This document shows positions 25,727 to 38,500 of a stretch of DNA of 64,000 bases, one piece after another; positions within the stretch are counted from its first letter, which is position 1; every line of letters starts with the position of its first letter. This DNA comes from Plumapathes pennacea (taxonomy: Eukaryota; Cnidaria; Anthozoa; Antipatharia; Myriopathidae), in contig OZ038473.1 in NCBI GenBank assembly GCA_964036295.1, positions 8,525,501 to 8,589,500 on the forward strand. Reading direction: 5' to 3'. A program made the translations under genes and the position numbers. The notes below the pieces were generated by a model. It did no database searches and had not been told where the DNA came from. It saw nothing but the letters and a program-made list of their open reading frames with translations.

Positions 25727-27040
25727 ATGGCAACATTCAGGGAAGCGCGAGATTGCCTTTTGTTTGCCCACGATGAAGGCGAAATAGACGACGAAGAACT
25801 CCTTCTCTTGTACGACGTAAACACTTCTCGAAATCCAGAGTTTCCGTACTGGAGGTACGATCAGTTTGACTTGGAAGAGATTTCAGATGCGGAGTGCAAA
25901 GCAGACTTTCGCTTTTTGAAAAATGATTTGTACACTCTCAAGGATGCCCTCCGAATACCCGAGGAAATAATATGCCCAAACAGAATTCGTGTGGATGGAA
26001 TGGAGGCCCTGTGTATCCTGTTGCGCCGATTTGCGTACCCTTGTCGGTATGGTGACATGATTCCACGCTTTGGTCGACCTGTCGCACAGCTCTCGATGAT
26101 TTCAAATCAGACGATGAGCTTCATACACACACAACATGGCCATCTTCTGTCCAGCTTCGACCAGGCGTGGCTTCGCCCAGCTTGCCTTGCACAATTCGCA
26201 AACTCTGTCCATCAAAAAGGAGCTGCACTTGACAACTGCTGGGGGTTTATCGATGGTACAGTGCGCCCGATTTGTAGACCACAGCAACATCAGCGCGTAC
26301 TTTACAATGGCCACAAGCGTGTCCACAGCATAAAGTTCCAGTCCGTTGTGGCTGCGAATGGTTTAATTGCCAATCTGTTTGGCCCTGTGGAGGGCAAGAG
26401 GCACGATAGTGGAATGCTGGCCGAGTCAGGTACGTACTGTATAACCCATATTCACTAATTTATTCTATTATTACCCTGTATTACATATAATTACATTTAA
26501 CTGTAAACGTGTTATTTGTTACGGTTGTTGTAACATTTTGTGAAGGTATTTCCAGCGAACTTCTTGATAGTTTTTCTGGTAATTATTATAACGTTGTATT
26601 TAGTTATATTTAAACCCTGTATTAAAAACATTATTTCATGAGTGGGTAAATATTGTTGTTGTTCAGGTCTCCTTCAGCAACTGGAGAGGTATTCCCATTG
26701 TCCTGATGGCACACCATTGTGTGTTTACGGCGACCCAGCCTACCCACTACGCGTGCACCTCCAGGCACCATTCAGGGGTGCCAGGCTCTTGCCTCTCCAA
26801 GATGCATTTAATCAGTCCATGAGCAAAGTGCGAACATCTGTCGAGTGGGTTTTTGGGGATATTGTAAATTATTTTTCTTTTTTAGATTTTAAGAAAGATT
26901 TGAAAATTGGTTTAAGTGCCGTTGGCAAAATGTACATTGTATGTGCTTTGTTAAGGAATGCTCTTAACTGCATGTACTTTTCCAGTACATCTGACTACTT
27001 TGGCTGCCAACCACCCACCCTGGAAGAGTACTTTGTTTAA
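25727..27040 (+). CDS. PIF/Harbinger transposase (DDE superfamily nuclease)
   Basis: Catalyses excision and integration of the element. It has two exons: 25727-26429 and 26667-27040. The intron has donor CAG|GTACGT and acceptor TTCAG|GT, and the phase is preserved (GAG TCA G|GT CTC). An in-frame ATG at 25712 exists, but the ATG at 25727 (MATFREARDC) fits better. Catalytic-core signatures are GFIDGTVRPI with the first Asp, GKRHDSGML, then YGDPAYPL with the second Asp, and a C-terminal VRTSVEWVFGDI with the Glu. The order matches the DDE_Tnp_4 type of harbinger nuclease (HARBI1 family). A poly(A) signal AATAAA lies at 27205. No frameshift or early stop is visible. Confidence 0.88.
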
Positions 27041-27967
27041 GCCAAGTGATAACATTCAACACGTACTTGAAGATAAATTTCATATCTCCACATGCACATG
27101 TATTATTTTCTCTATTTATGCAAGAATTAGACTTTTTGTCTGTTCATTTACTAAGAAATTGCATAGCTACACTGGCCTGGTGATTTATTGTAAATAATAT
27201 TGTAAATAAAATTTTTGGTTAAGTTCTTGCTTACAGCAAGAAACAACTTGTCAAGTTTTGTAATAGTGATTTCTTGGCTATATAGAATGCCATTAAAAAA
27301 AGTCCCAGGATTTCCTCAATTAAAAAACAAACAACAGACATACAAGATCATTACTGTATGTTCCCCATCATCCACCATGAATTCTACATACAATGCATGC
27401 AGTTAATCTAGAAGGGTTTTCATATCAGAATATACAGAAGCATACCATATGATTCCATGATTTAACCAGCAAAATGTTTTCAAATTTCCCTGTTTGAGTA
27501 AATACCTGTTTATTATATACAAAAATAAGCATGTCATTACATACTGACATGTTTCAACATTCAGCAAATGGTTTAAACCCAGGAGTGTGAAATGTAGATT
27601 GGTTGTGATTGAACTGGTTAGAGTAGTCTCCAGGGAGACTGTTGTTGGTGACTGACATTTTGACTCTCATCTTCACAGTCAAGTGAAAGGTTTTATATAT
27701 ATATGATATTAACAGGCAAAAAATCACATAATTTATTTGTATGACATGACTAAAACAGGAAGAAATCAACTCCAAACAAGATAGGCACAAGTGTTTTGTA
27801 AAGTCAAAATGTTTAATTTTATAATGACCTTGAAAGGAAAACAAATTAAATAGTTAATAGTATATATATCTGTTGAATGCCAAAGTTTGTAGTCCTGATT
27901 TTCTTTACCATGAAATAAAATACTGTCACTGTTGATGAATGAAATCAAAATATAAATGCATCTGAAT

Positions 27968-28750
27968 TTATTTTTTGCCCATCCTCTCAACCAGAGCCAT
28001 AAGTACTTGCAGTTGTTGTGTCTGTTGTTGTTGTTGTTGTTGCTGCTGCTGCTGCAGCAAATGCAACATCTGCAGCTGCTGCTGCTGCAACATCTGGTTG
28101 TTGTTTTTGGTTTCTTCTCTCAACTTTCGGTGTTCTTCCTGCTCCTTCCTTTTCATCTCTAGTTCTTCCCTTCTGATCTTCCTCATCTCTTCCTGCTCTG
28201 CCTGTCTCAGCTGCATCTCTTCTCTTCTAAACTCTACCTCTCTTTCGGTTCTCTCTCTCAGATAACTGATGGTATCACTTCCGTTGCTTCTTTTCCTTCT
28301 AGGGCTAACCTCCCAACCTGCTTCTGCCTTCCTTTTATTCGTCTCTCCCAGTGTTTCCATTGATCTCTGTCTCATCTCTTCTGCCTTCTCCCTATCTACC
28401 TCCACTCTATCTCTAGACTGTTCCTTTTCCTCCCTGGCCTCTAGATCTGCCTCTTTAAATTTGTCGATAATCTCCTCTAGCAATTCATCCAAAGGTGTTT
28501 TTTCAGGTGAAACACCACTAGCTGCCTCTTCCTCCCTCATCCTTCTTTTGTATTTTTTTTCCAGCAGATTGTATCTGTCTCGGACAGAGCGTTGCCTTAC
28601 ATGGAAGGCCAGTTGCTGGTTAGAATTCAGCCTTCCAGCAATGGCCTCCCATGCCTGGCCCCGCTCTCTTGTTGATGGCCTGAACCTAAATGGCTCTGCC
28701 ACTACTACTTCTTGGAGCAGAGTCGAATCATGTTCGTTGCTCCACTCCAT
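27968..28750 (-). CDS. Myb/SANT-like trihelix protein of the Harbinger element
   Basis: The accessory protein of PIF/Harbinger elements, which helps the transposase bind DNA and enter the nucleus. Residues 1-70 hold a Myb/trihelix-like domain (MEWSNEHDSTLL..., then RGQAWEAIAGRLN and VRDRYNLLEKKYK). Next come an acidic linker, a KRK-rich stretch, and a long Arg/Glu helix likely to form a coiled coil. The C-terminus is Gln-rich, encoded by a CAG/CAA tract at about 28020-28090, with a run of about ten Gln. It is convergent with the transposase gene and a single exon as seen. Confidence 0.8.
   Translation of the reverse strand: MEWSNEHDSTLLQEVVVAEPFRFRPSTRERGQAWEAIAGRLNSNQQLAFHVRQRSVRDRYNLLEKKYKRRMREEEAASGVSPEKTPLDELLEEIIDKFKEADLEAREEKEQSRDRVEVDREKAEEMRQRSMETLGETNKRKAEAGWEVSPRRKRSNGSDTISYLRERTEREVEFRREEMQLRQAEQEEMRKIRREELEMKRKEQEEHRKLREETKNNNQMLQQQQLQMLHLLQQQQQQQQQQQTQQLQVLMALVERMGKK
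28020..28090. repeat. CAG/CAA (poly-Gln) microsatellite within the Myb-like gene
   Basis: On the minus strand a run of CAG and CAA codons gives two poly-Gln blocks. Such tracts are often length-variable. The Cys- and Leu-rich plus-strand frames over this segment are shadows. Confidence 0.85.
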
Positions 28751-29517
28751 TTTTGCATGTGACCTATAAGTAAAGTTAAGTGACTGTGTTACAAAAAATT
28801 GTTAAAACATTACTGCAGCAGCTAATAATTTAGAGACAACATGTGCCTCCTGCAGGATACTGGAATTTCTTCTTCGTTGCTTTAGTTGTTTTGATTACAA
28901 CCTGTTAAGCACTCAAGGGAAAATATCACCCTGACTTTTTTCTGAGCAGTAATATTTACAGTTGCCACATATCTAAAAGCTTTAGTATTGAATTTTTAAA
29001 TTAAAATGATCACAGCAGCTCGAAGCCATTAAATGGAAATCAAACAGCAATAAAATATAAATTTTCCGATCGAACAAAACAATGAACAAATAAAGGCTTG
29101 AACCAATGTTTGGAGGCTTAATTTGCAAATTTGCAGAGTAAAATAATCGACAAAAAGTCGTACAAAGATGGAATGTTATACCTTAGCGACTTTTAGCCCA
29201 ACATAACACTACGAAGAGTCCATTAATGAACGTACAATGATTTTACAGTTACACTAGTTGTACCGAAAAACTAATGCGCCCAAATCTATCCTGCCGAACT
29301 ATTCAAGCCGGGAGGATCGCTTGCACAATCCGGCACATTACTGGTTGAAACAGAAACTTCTCAGCGACTCAACTCATTCAATAAACACAATATACATACT
29401 CACGTTCTGATCACAACGTGAAATCCCCCTCTTTCACGTCCACTACATCGAGACGACGGCTGACGCGACTGTTTGAGACATGCGCACCACGGCCTTTTAA
29501 CTGTCACGCATTCGTTT

Positions 29518-29559
29518 TGCCGTCGTGAGGCCTGCCGTCGTGTCGTTGCGTAAGTTCCC
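29518..29559 (-). repeat. Right TIR of the PIF/Harbinger element
   Basis: Inverted copy of 25559-25600 with one mismatch near the outer end. TATTA follows at 29560-29564, matching TATTA at 25554-25558. Confidence 0.9.
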
Positions 29560-29564
29560 TATTA

Positions 29565-32503
29565 ACGCGAGTAAACGTCAAGAAAGGAGTTTGCTGAATG
29601 TAAAAAGGCAAATAAGAAGGCGATAATACAATAGAAATACGTTGTAGCGCTCTCACTGTGGAATAAATCAAGAATAAAATGTCTAACACGTATCCTTGAA
29701 GTTTCAAATGAAACCTAAAGGCACGAGATAAGATTTCGCATTCATTTACAGTATAGCAGTGTTCATGCTGTTGTTGAACTGATTTTCATTCCTGTTAGCA
29801 CATGAGTTGATAGAGAAACATGGCATTAAAAGATCATTCAACAAATAATGGATTGTCGGATAGGTTTGCGAGTTTGTTATCATCTGCACTAACTATTAAT
29901 TCTGCTAGTATGTAATCCGGCAGACCCCACTATTATTCCTATTCGCAGTCATACAGTTGCACAATGAGGCATTTTAGTTGTCATGCTTTATTTTACATGT
30001 AGGGCAGCTCTTCAGACAACAAGTGAACCAATTACGTTAAATCTATTATTAATGTGATCATATATTCTTTATGCAGAGCTCAGCTTTGTTCAGTCATTTA
30101 CCCTTTCATTCCCAATAGTGATCCACTTCGATTTTCTTCTTCAGTTTCTTACCAGAAACATATGATACAGTAGGGAGAACTTTGCTTTTGATACCTTGCT
30201 AAGATAAAGGCTGATTAAACTATCAATTCTCACTACATTACTCACACATTTTACTCTTCAAATGTTGGGGTAATCTGCATTCCGAGCTGGGGACTGAGAG
30301 GGTTAATATGCCTAATTGTGCACTCCATTGATTTATAGGATAACGCATGGCAGACTACCGGCTACCGACACTTAGATGATTTGGCGGTATAAAATATTCA
30401 TAGTTGGCATCAATGGCTGTAAGTTGGACAAATTAAGCGATACTAAACTGGTACTTTCCTAATTAACAAGTGCTACGATTGGATGAGTAACCCCTGTTTC
30501 TGGTTTTGACTTTAAGTCGTTGCTATAGTTATAGCTGTGCACCGAAGAAACTATCCGCGAGTCGGGTTGGCTCTATCTTTTAAAATTAGACCCTTAATCT
30601 AAAGATGTACATGTTGGGGGTGGAACGTTAAAGCGGACTCGTGGTCTAGCAGGACCGTATTGCACTTATTTCGAATTTCGCGTTTAAGGTCTCGATATAG
30701 GTTCGCGAGTCCCTCTCGAAAAAAAAATCATTGTAGCCGTTACAATTTAACGTAAATACACATATTATGATATATCGTTGTAAAGGTCTTGGACTGCAGA
30801 ATATAGATAAGATGTTGTCGTTTTCAAGCACATTAAAGCTAGAGTACGATTTAGGTCAATTTGAAAATTGACTGTTTCGGAAACGGGAATCAAAATTTTT
30901 GTCGGTTTTATTCGAAAATGCTAAAACAACTTTTTTTCTGATACTCAGTGAAGTTGACTAAAATACCGTGTCAGTGAATTTTGATCCGCTTTGTTTTAAG
31001 AAGTTTTCTCTCTTTTAAAGTGGAGGGAGCGTTTTAGGACCCGTGTTTACAAACTGTTTAATATAACAGGGACAAAAAAAAAAAAAAAAAAAAAAAAAAA
31101 ACATCGAAAAGTGCTGACACGGTATTTGAGAAAAGCTCGTCTTCTAGACCTTGCAAAAATCTTCCATCGATCTGATCTAGATCGCACTCTACTTTTAACG
31201 TGTATGAAAAACATAATAATACAGTAGATCTGCATTCTTCAGTCCCAAAGCAGTTAAGTGTTACAAGACTAGATATTTAATAAAACAAGACAAGAGGGCA
31301 TAGATGGGGTTTACTCGTAAGTGTTATGGGCCTAAATTTTTTTACTGTTAAGTGTTATGCAGACCCCCCCCCCCCCCCGTCTAGGCCCTCGACATTGTGT
31401 GCCTCGATAGAAAACTTAAAGCACTGATAAATGATAACATACTAGTTTTTCCGTGAGCCCTAGCCAATATTTATTTACAGCTTGTCGCTTGATTGGTATA
31501 TTAATCGAAAAAAATGGAATTGAAGTGGGTATAGTTTACTTTGTGAAAAATCCCATGTCATTTACCGAGCCGAGCTCTTATAGATATATAGTAAGCTGTT
31601 TATCTTCGTGGGACTCTGTATTCCCATATCAACCTTGCTTGTCTTAGTCCGTTAATAAAATATATGATTATTGGTCATTTGTTATGCATTGTAACTTGTC
31701 AGAAATTGCAAAGGTAGATCTCAGCATGCTTTGGATTTAGCGATCTTTTGTGAGCTTTAACACAATTTTAAGTGTTAAAAAAACTACTTGTTAGGAACAA
31801 TGAATGAAATGTTTTTGTGGTCTTATTCTATATCGGGCGAGGAACTCTCCTCGTGGCACTGGAACCGCATACCTAACTTGTGGTCATTAGAGGGCTCTGG
31901 AATTCAGGCTGGTAAATCTTCAGTTATAATAACAAAAGAGAACCCACAAATGCCTCAAAATTTAAATCGTATGTGGTAAAAAGCATCGCAAGGACTACGT
32001 TTAAACAAACAGATGTAATTGTAAAGAGGATTCCTGCATACACAATAAAATCGGCGTGCTACTTGTGGTCGCCAGGTGACAAATTATATAATGTTGGTTA
32101 CTATAGTCGAACCTGTATGTAAATTGCGGTTATGTGTTTTATATATATTTTAAACCAAACAACAATTTACGCGCACGACCAGGTGCGTTCATGTACTTTG
32201 CATTAGGAAATTCAAATCCTGTAAACTACACAGTACAAATTGCAACCTGAGCGCGCCAACATTCATACATTTCCTTATAAATTCGACTAAATCGAAGCGA
32301 ACCTTTGCATGACAAATCACAACTTGTTGTAGAAGGTATGTTGCCAAGGAAGCGTCAACCTCAGCAAACTGACGTCAAATCCTGGCGTTAATGATGCATC
32401 AGATTCATGGTTTTGCTGTGGTGGTTTGAAGATTGCTTTTCACACCTGTCCAACACATCCCGAAGCACTGAAGAAGTCAATTAACCTGAAAACTGCTTCT
32501 GCA
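29565..32503. other. Intergenic stretch before the discoidin-domain gene
   Basis: No gene or domain is visible. It contains a poly(A) run at about 31074-31100, a poly(C) run of 15 at 31364-31378, and AT-rich sequence. The 3' part should hold the promoter and 5' UTR of the plus-strand gene starting at 32504. No clear TATA box was found. Confidence 0.5.
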
Positions 32504-35500
32504 ATGATGATGAAAATTGCACTGACAGCAGTGTCGTTTTGCCTGTTATGCTGTTTAGCTGCTGAGGTGAGGGATTTCTAAGTTTGTTTCAGAATTAATA
32601 TGCATAACGATAATTCTTTTTACATGTATAAATGTCACAACATTGACTACGGGTAATTGACATCGAGCAACACAAAGTACTTGGTAAATGTAGGCTTACC
32701 ACTGGGTTAGATGTTCACCTCTACCGTAAATACTAAAATATATGCGAATCTCCAAGCCGAATGATTTTGAATTCAGTTCAGGTTTCAAACACATAACTCA
32801 AAGTGGATAGGAAGATGAACTCTTGGGAAAATGGACGTTTATATACTCCTCTTTACTTGGGATTACAACGTTGACACTTTTAAACCGCATAAAAACGCTT
32901 AAATCTAGTCACATTTTGGTTAGCTAACAAAGAGAGTGAAAGCCAGCATTTAGCGTGGAAATGAATCATGTGAGAGAAGTAATATTGCAAAACGTGTGTC
33001 GACGCAAGCAAGGCGTTTGTCATAGAAACAAAAATTCATCTTTTATGTGCGAAAGTGAATCCTTCTAATTTTGAACTGAAGGTTGGCGTTTTGGAAAGAT
33101 TGCGGAAAAAACGCTCTCGCAACGAAGTACACAAAACTGCCCGTCGGCAGAAACAAGAAACAGGGAAAATGTCGGAATAGACAGAAGAAGCCGAATAACA
33201 CCTGAACATAATGTTATATTACTAATTATATCGAAGTTGAGTTGGTCGCTTTTAAAGACAGTTTTTTTGTTTCTAAAAATACGAATAAACGTACAAACGG
33301 ATTCTTATGTCCCTTATAATCCTTTTCAAAACAAGAAGCACCACATTTTCTGAGGCATTTTTTTCTAGAAATACAATACGACAAACGAACAACTGAAACA
33401 GAGGTAAATAATTTAAAACCGAATAACCGGCGGAGCGGTCTAGAAAAGTACTTTCTCAAGCGACTGTCTACTGGCACCAGACAGCTTTACAATTGACATC
33501 GAAAGATCTTTAGGTGTTGAACTTGAAGAAATTCCCAGCATGCTATATGGTATCAAGGACAGACGGAAAAGAGCGAGACAAATCTTTCCCTCGAACTCTT
33601 GGCCAAAGAACTGCAAGGCTTTGTTAAAAACTAACGGCTTCCTTTTTTTCAAATCGTCAAAGCCGTCGAGTTCTAAGCGAAATCTTCTTGTCGAACTACA
33701 TTTCCTAAAATATATTCAAACAATGACCGCAAGTGCAGGCATACTTTTCTTCCAAGAAAATGTTAGTAAAGAACAATGATTGAATTTTCAAGTCTGATTT
33801 TCCAGAATTTAGCATATCACATATTAAAACACCTTCTATTAGTGTATTATAACAAGGGTAATCTATTTTACTAAATTCTGGCTACAGTCGTTATGCGTTA
33901 CACGTTATAAACACAATATCATATTTTCACAAAGTTCGGAGTTAGGCTACGGTCGCAATCGTAACTTAAACGACACTTGCGTGAAGTGCAAACAGCGCTT
34001 AGTAGTATAGGAGTTGAGGTGTCTAGCGCATTTTACGGCGCATTTTCAATTAAAATTGGCATAAATTATGTTGCTAAAAAATTGCGCTCTTAGCTTTTTG
34101 TTTTGTTGCACTTGCGCAGGCTTTACAACACAACATATACCATACAAAAGTGTCTCTACTTCTAGCGCAGTTTTTGAAATTTTTATTTTTGCAAACGCAC
34201 CTAAATTTTTTAAAAAACATATAGAATGGAAAAAAAGATACGATATGATTTAAATTTTTTTTAAAACATATAGAATGGAAAATAATAAAATTACCAAAAA
34301 AATTGCGCTCGTTGCTTTTAATAATTCTTTCCTTCAATCTACTATTCAAACTACATATCATATATGAATCTTTGCTCACAAATGATACACACTCGCTATT
34401 GCATTACGCTTGCGACCATATAAGTTAAACTTCATTAAGAAGATGGATTTTTTCTAATTGTTCAATTAATTTTTTTGTTCCCAAAGTTTGTTGCGCGAAT
34501 TTTATTTCTAATTCATTATATATTTGATTTAAACATAAAATCTCATCGCGTAATTCAAGAATTGTTTTATTTTTTTCGTCAATTATTTTTTGAAATTCGG
34601 TGGATTTTTTATTGTCAGATAAATGATCGAAAATGTAGCTGCAAAATAATTTGATTTTCGTGTAGTAGTCCATGTATATATTAACGTTACATATTATGTC
34701 TAGATTTTATAATGCCCATAAGCGTAACTATGAATTCCATCCTTTAAAATGTATCTTTTATCGTCGAAACAACTCAAACTTATCTTGTTTATCTCGTATG
34801 AACCTAATTGATGATGATTACTACGAATTGTCTTCATTTTATGATGTAGTTGTTGGCCCTTAAATAGTACGTTTTTATAATTTTCGTGATGGATGACATT
34901 TTTGATAATGTTCTTTTTAATTCCCTTCGCCGTTCTATTTTGTTCTCCACTTTCCTTTAAATATGAATACATTTTGGATTTTAATCCCACGAATTCTTTT
35001 ATTGGGACACCACACGTCTCATCTTTAAATTTACCGATCTCCTTTTTATTTTTGTAATCATAAAATTTCGAATCTTTTGGATAGTCACTAAAATCAAATA
35101 TATTTTTGTCTTTCCAAAAGTTTTTGTAAATGTCTTTTGTTTGTATTTCATAACAAAGTGAATCGGTGTCGGTGAACAACAATTTTGCTTTATCATTGTA
35201 TTTGCTTTTAATGTAGCCATAGTGAAAGTCGTACATTAGCGTTTTTGAGAGGTCTAGAATACACATTCCTACATAAGTGGGTCTATTGAGAACCAGAATT
35301 TCTTTGCTTTTATGCACTGCGACTAAATTTTCACTGAATATTTTACTAGAAACGAATGTAGGTTTAGATGACCATTTCAATAAGTCTTTTTCATTTGTTA
35401 CTAATTTAACATCCACCTGCTTTCTCAGATTTTGTAAACATTTCCCGTACACAGAATTGTTCATTAGCTTAAAAAAATCTTTTTCAAATTGATTTTCCGC

Positions 35501-38500
35501 CATTTTTCGTTTAGCAGTATTAAAATTAATATATGTTTTTAGCCATTTTGATTGGTTGAATTCCAAAACGCGATGGACTTTTGTTACTTTTAATCCTAAG
35601 TCCATGTATAATTGCAAATTCTCATTGTGTAAAACATACTTTTCTTTGTTGCTTAGTGTTGGTATTAATTTTTGAATTTGACCAACACTAATGTTGTATT
35701 CATCTTGAATTTTTCTGCAGTAATCTGATAGCATGCTATTTTTAACATTTATTTTCTCAGGCGCTAGCGGATAACAATTGTGAAAATCGTGTATTTTTTT
35801 TGGGTACTGGAGGTCGACCTCAAAAATTAGTCCTTTCTCAAAATCTTCATCATATTTTGCTAAGTCCAATTTATTGATTTGTTCACTTGTTAACCATTTG
35901 AAACCGCCAATAGGTAAACTTTGTGACATAGCCCAACCATAAAGATTATTTGCATCCAAATAAGTAATATATTTTGATGGTTCGTCTTTATTGTATTCTT
36001 TCATGTATTTATTATTTGCTTTTGAATAACGATTTGCGATATAACTTATGCCACCACGTAACCCCTTTTCGATGAACAAATGCATATCAAGATCACTCAT
36101 CAACTCAAGTTTGATTTTTGTCATTTTTAACATTGCGTCCCAACTTAATCCTGGGCTTGTAAAATAATGACAAGGATCTAGTTTGTAGTGCTTTAAACAT
36201 GTACTTCTAAAGTTTTCAAACACGTCTGCAAGCAACAAAACGTCACTTTTGAGGTATAAGTCATGATATTCACCCATATTTTTCAATTTAAATGTTTTCC
36301 ACACATTTTGCGCGTGTTCATACTGTTGGCTTGTTATATGTTCATTATTTAAAATGCTGTAAAAATTTTTTTTCGATGGAAGTTTTTCTTCTTCAAATCT
36401 TTCGAAACTGTCCATATAATCGTATGGATATACACCCTTTTTTGCCATAATTTCGAAATTCCCTTCAAATTCTTCTTTCGTGAACTTAAAACTTTCTTTT
36501 TCTAAATTATTGACTAGTTTTTCGAGACTTGAATTCAAAAATTGGAGACTATCAATGAAGACAAGATTTTGCCCAAGCATGAAAGCCATGTATTTTTCCA
36601 TATTATTTGGAATAACGTTGATCGTTTTTTTAAATTTGCCAAGTTGTTGCATTAGGAAGTGGCTATCATATCCACGTAAGTTATGAAAAACGACGGGAAT
36701 TTTTTTTGTGAGTTTAAAACTTAAATTACAACTTTGATGAGCTGATCCACGATATTTGCCTGTGATGTGACAATGATCTCTTACTTTGACGTCTTTTTCT
36801 TTATACCCTCTTTCACAAATGTAGCAATTTTTGGATTCATTGAAGTTTTTTTCATCTTCGTTAGTTAAGATCATTTCCTTATTGAAGTGTTCTTTCATTG
36901 TTTTTTCGCACCACTTTTCTTCTTCTAAAATTGATTCAATGAATTTATATACAGAATTTTCTCCTCTATACAAAACTAATGGTTTGCTAAATTTATCGTC
37001 GCAACAAACGACTTTATACGCGAATCCACAATCAGTGTGTTTTTGATATGCCTCAGTGTATGATTCATTATCATTTTGGATACATCCTTGAATTTTTTCA
37101 GTAATTGCCTCAAAATCTGCATAAATTACAAATGGAACTGGTAATTGCTTGTGAAAATTTTTAAACTTAATGAACGAACCCTTTTCAGGCATTTTTATTG
37201 CTTGTTGACCATTAATTACGATGCAATTTTCTGTGTGTTCTTTTAAAACTCTTTTACTTGAAAAACATTGAAGACAATACATACAAAAGTGCTTTCCATT
37301 TTTATTTTTTGATTGACTAAACATAAATCGATTGAAGGTCTTAATCAACACATAATGACTTTTCTCACCATCTGTTATTAACAGCAAGTTCATTTGTTTT
37401 TCGAACTTTTCTTTCGAAACGTGGATTGGAAATGTTTCTTTACTCTCATAACCAAATACATTTATACGAATAAAATTTTGTTTCTCAATTTTACTGTAAT
37501 CTTTTTGTTGAACTGGAAAGCTTACTCCTTTGTAATTTAGTTTCTCAATGAATTTTTTATCACTTTTTTTTATTCGTTGTGAATCTTTTTCTTGTGGGTT
37601 TAAAAAACGCACGTGGCACCATCTAAAGCATTCATTATCTTCGTTTTTAATGTTTATTAAGCCTTTCTTTCCATTCTTCAATTCACGTGGTAAGTTTATA
37701 TATGAACTACCTTTGAGTGGTTTGTACTTAACGATGTTTATATGATGGGACTCCACTTTTTCAATCCTCCAACCAGAACCTTCACTTATCCAAATTGCTA
37801 TTTTCCCAATAATTTGCGCCATTGAAAAGTTTAACGATTTTAGAATTTCATTATTACTTATTATAGTTTCACTTTTGCTATTGAAAAAGGCAGTTTTTCG
37901 GATTACATTGTCTTTTGCTTCTTTAAAAAACTCAACCTTCAACGTCTCAACATATTTCAAACCTTTCATTTCATTTAAATTTTTTTCTAGCACGAAACTT
38001 TTTATTGCTAACCGCGTTGATTGAAGTTGAATTAATGGGTCTTTTTCATTTTTAATGCTAATTTCAAAACTTTTTGTGAAATTTTTGAGAGCTTTTTGCA
38101 GTGGTGTTATTTTTGTTCTAACTCGTGGAATTGGTTTTTTTATTGTCCGTGGTTTGATGTTTATAAATGCATATTTTCTATTGGTAGAATGAATTTTGAT
38201 GTCGTCATCCCTTTTCAACGACTTTGCGTCTTCAAGTTTTTTCAACATTTTGTCGATTTTTGTTTCTTTATTTTTTTTAAGTTTTTTTATTTTCTTTTTA
38301 TACTTTTTTATAATTTTTATCAACTCACTCTTAGAAAGATTATTTAAATCACTTTTTTCATCGCCTAAGTTTAACGTAATTTTTTCACTCATCTATATAT
38401 ACTAACTATATATATTATAATCCTATTATAAACGCACTTCTTTTAAGTGGTTTTATTTTAATATTTTGTTTTACGCTACTTATTGCATTTTCTAACGATT

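Larger units (their letters stand above)
25559..29559. mobile_element. PIF/Harbinger DNA transposon, complete two-gene element
   Basis: A 4.0-kb cut-and-paste element bounded by 42-bp terminal inverted repeats at 25559-25600 and 29518-29559, with one mismatch. TATTA abuts both ends directly. Harbinger elements usually duplicate 3 bp (TWA), so the exact duplicated length is ambiguous here. It carries the two genes expected of the superfamily: a DDE transposase on the plus strand and a Myb/SANT-like protein on the minus strand, convergently arranged. Both are open, so the copy may be autonomous. Confidence 0.9.

Noticed and set aside
27975..28769. Plus-strand Cys-, Leu- and Ser-rich frames
   Set aside because: Shadows of the minus-strand Myb-like gene and its CAG tract.
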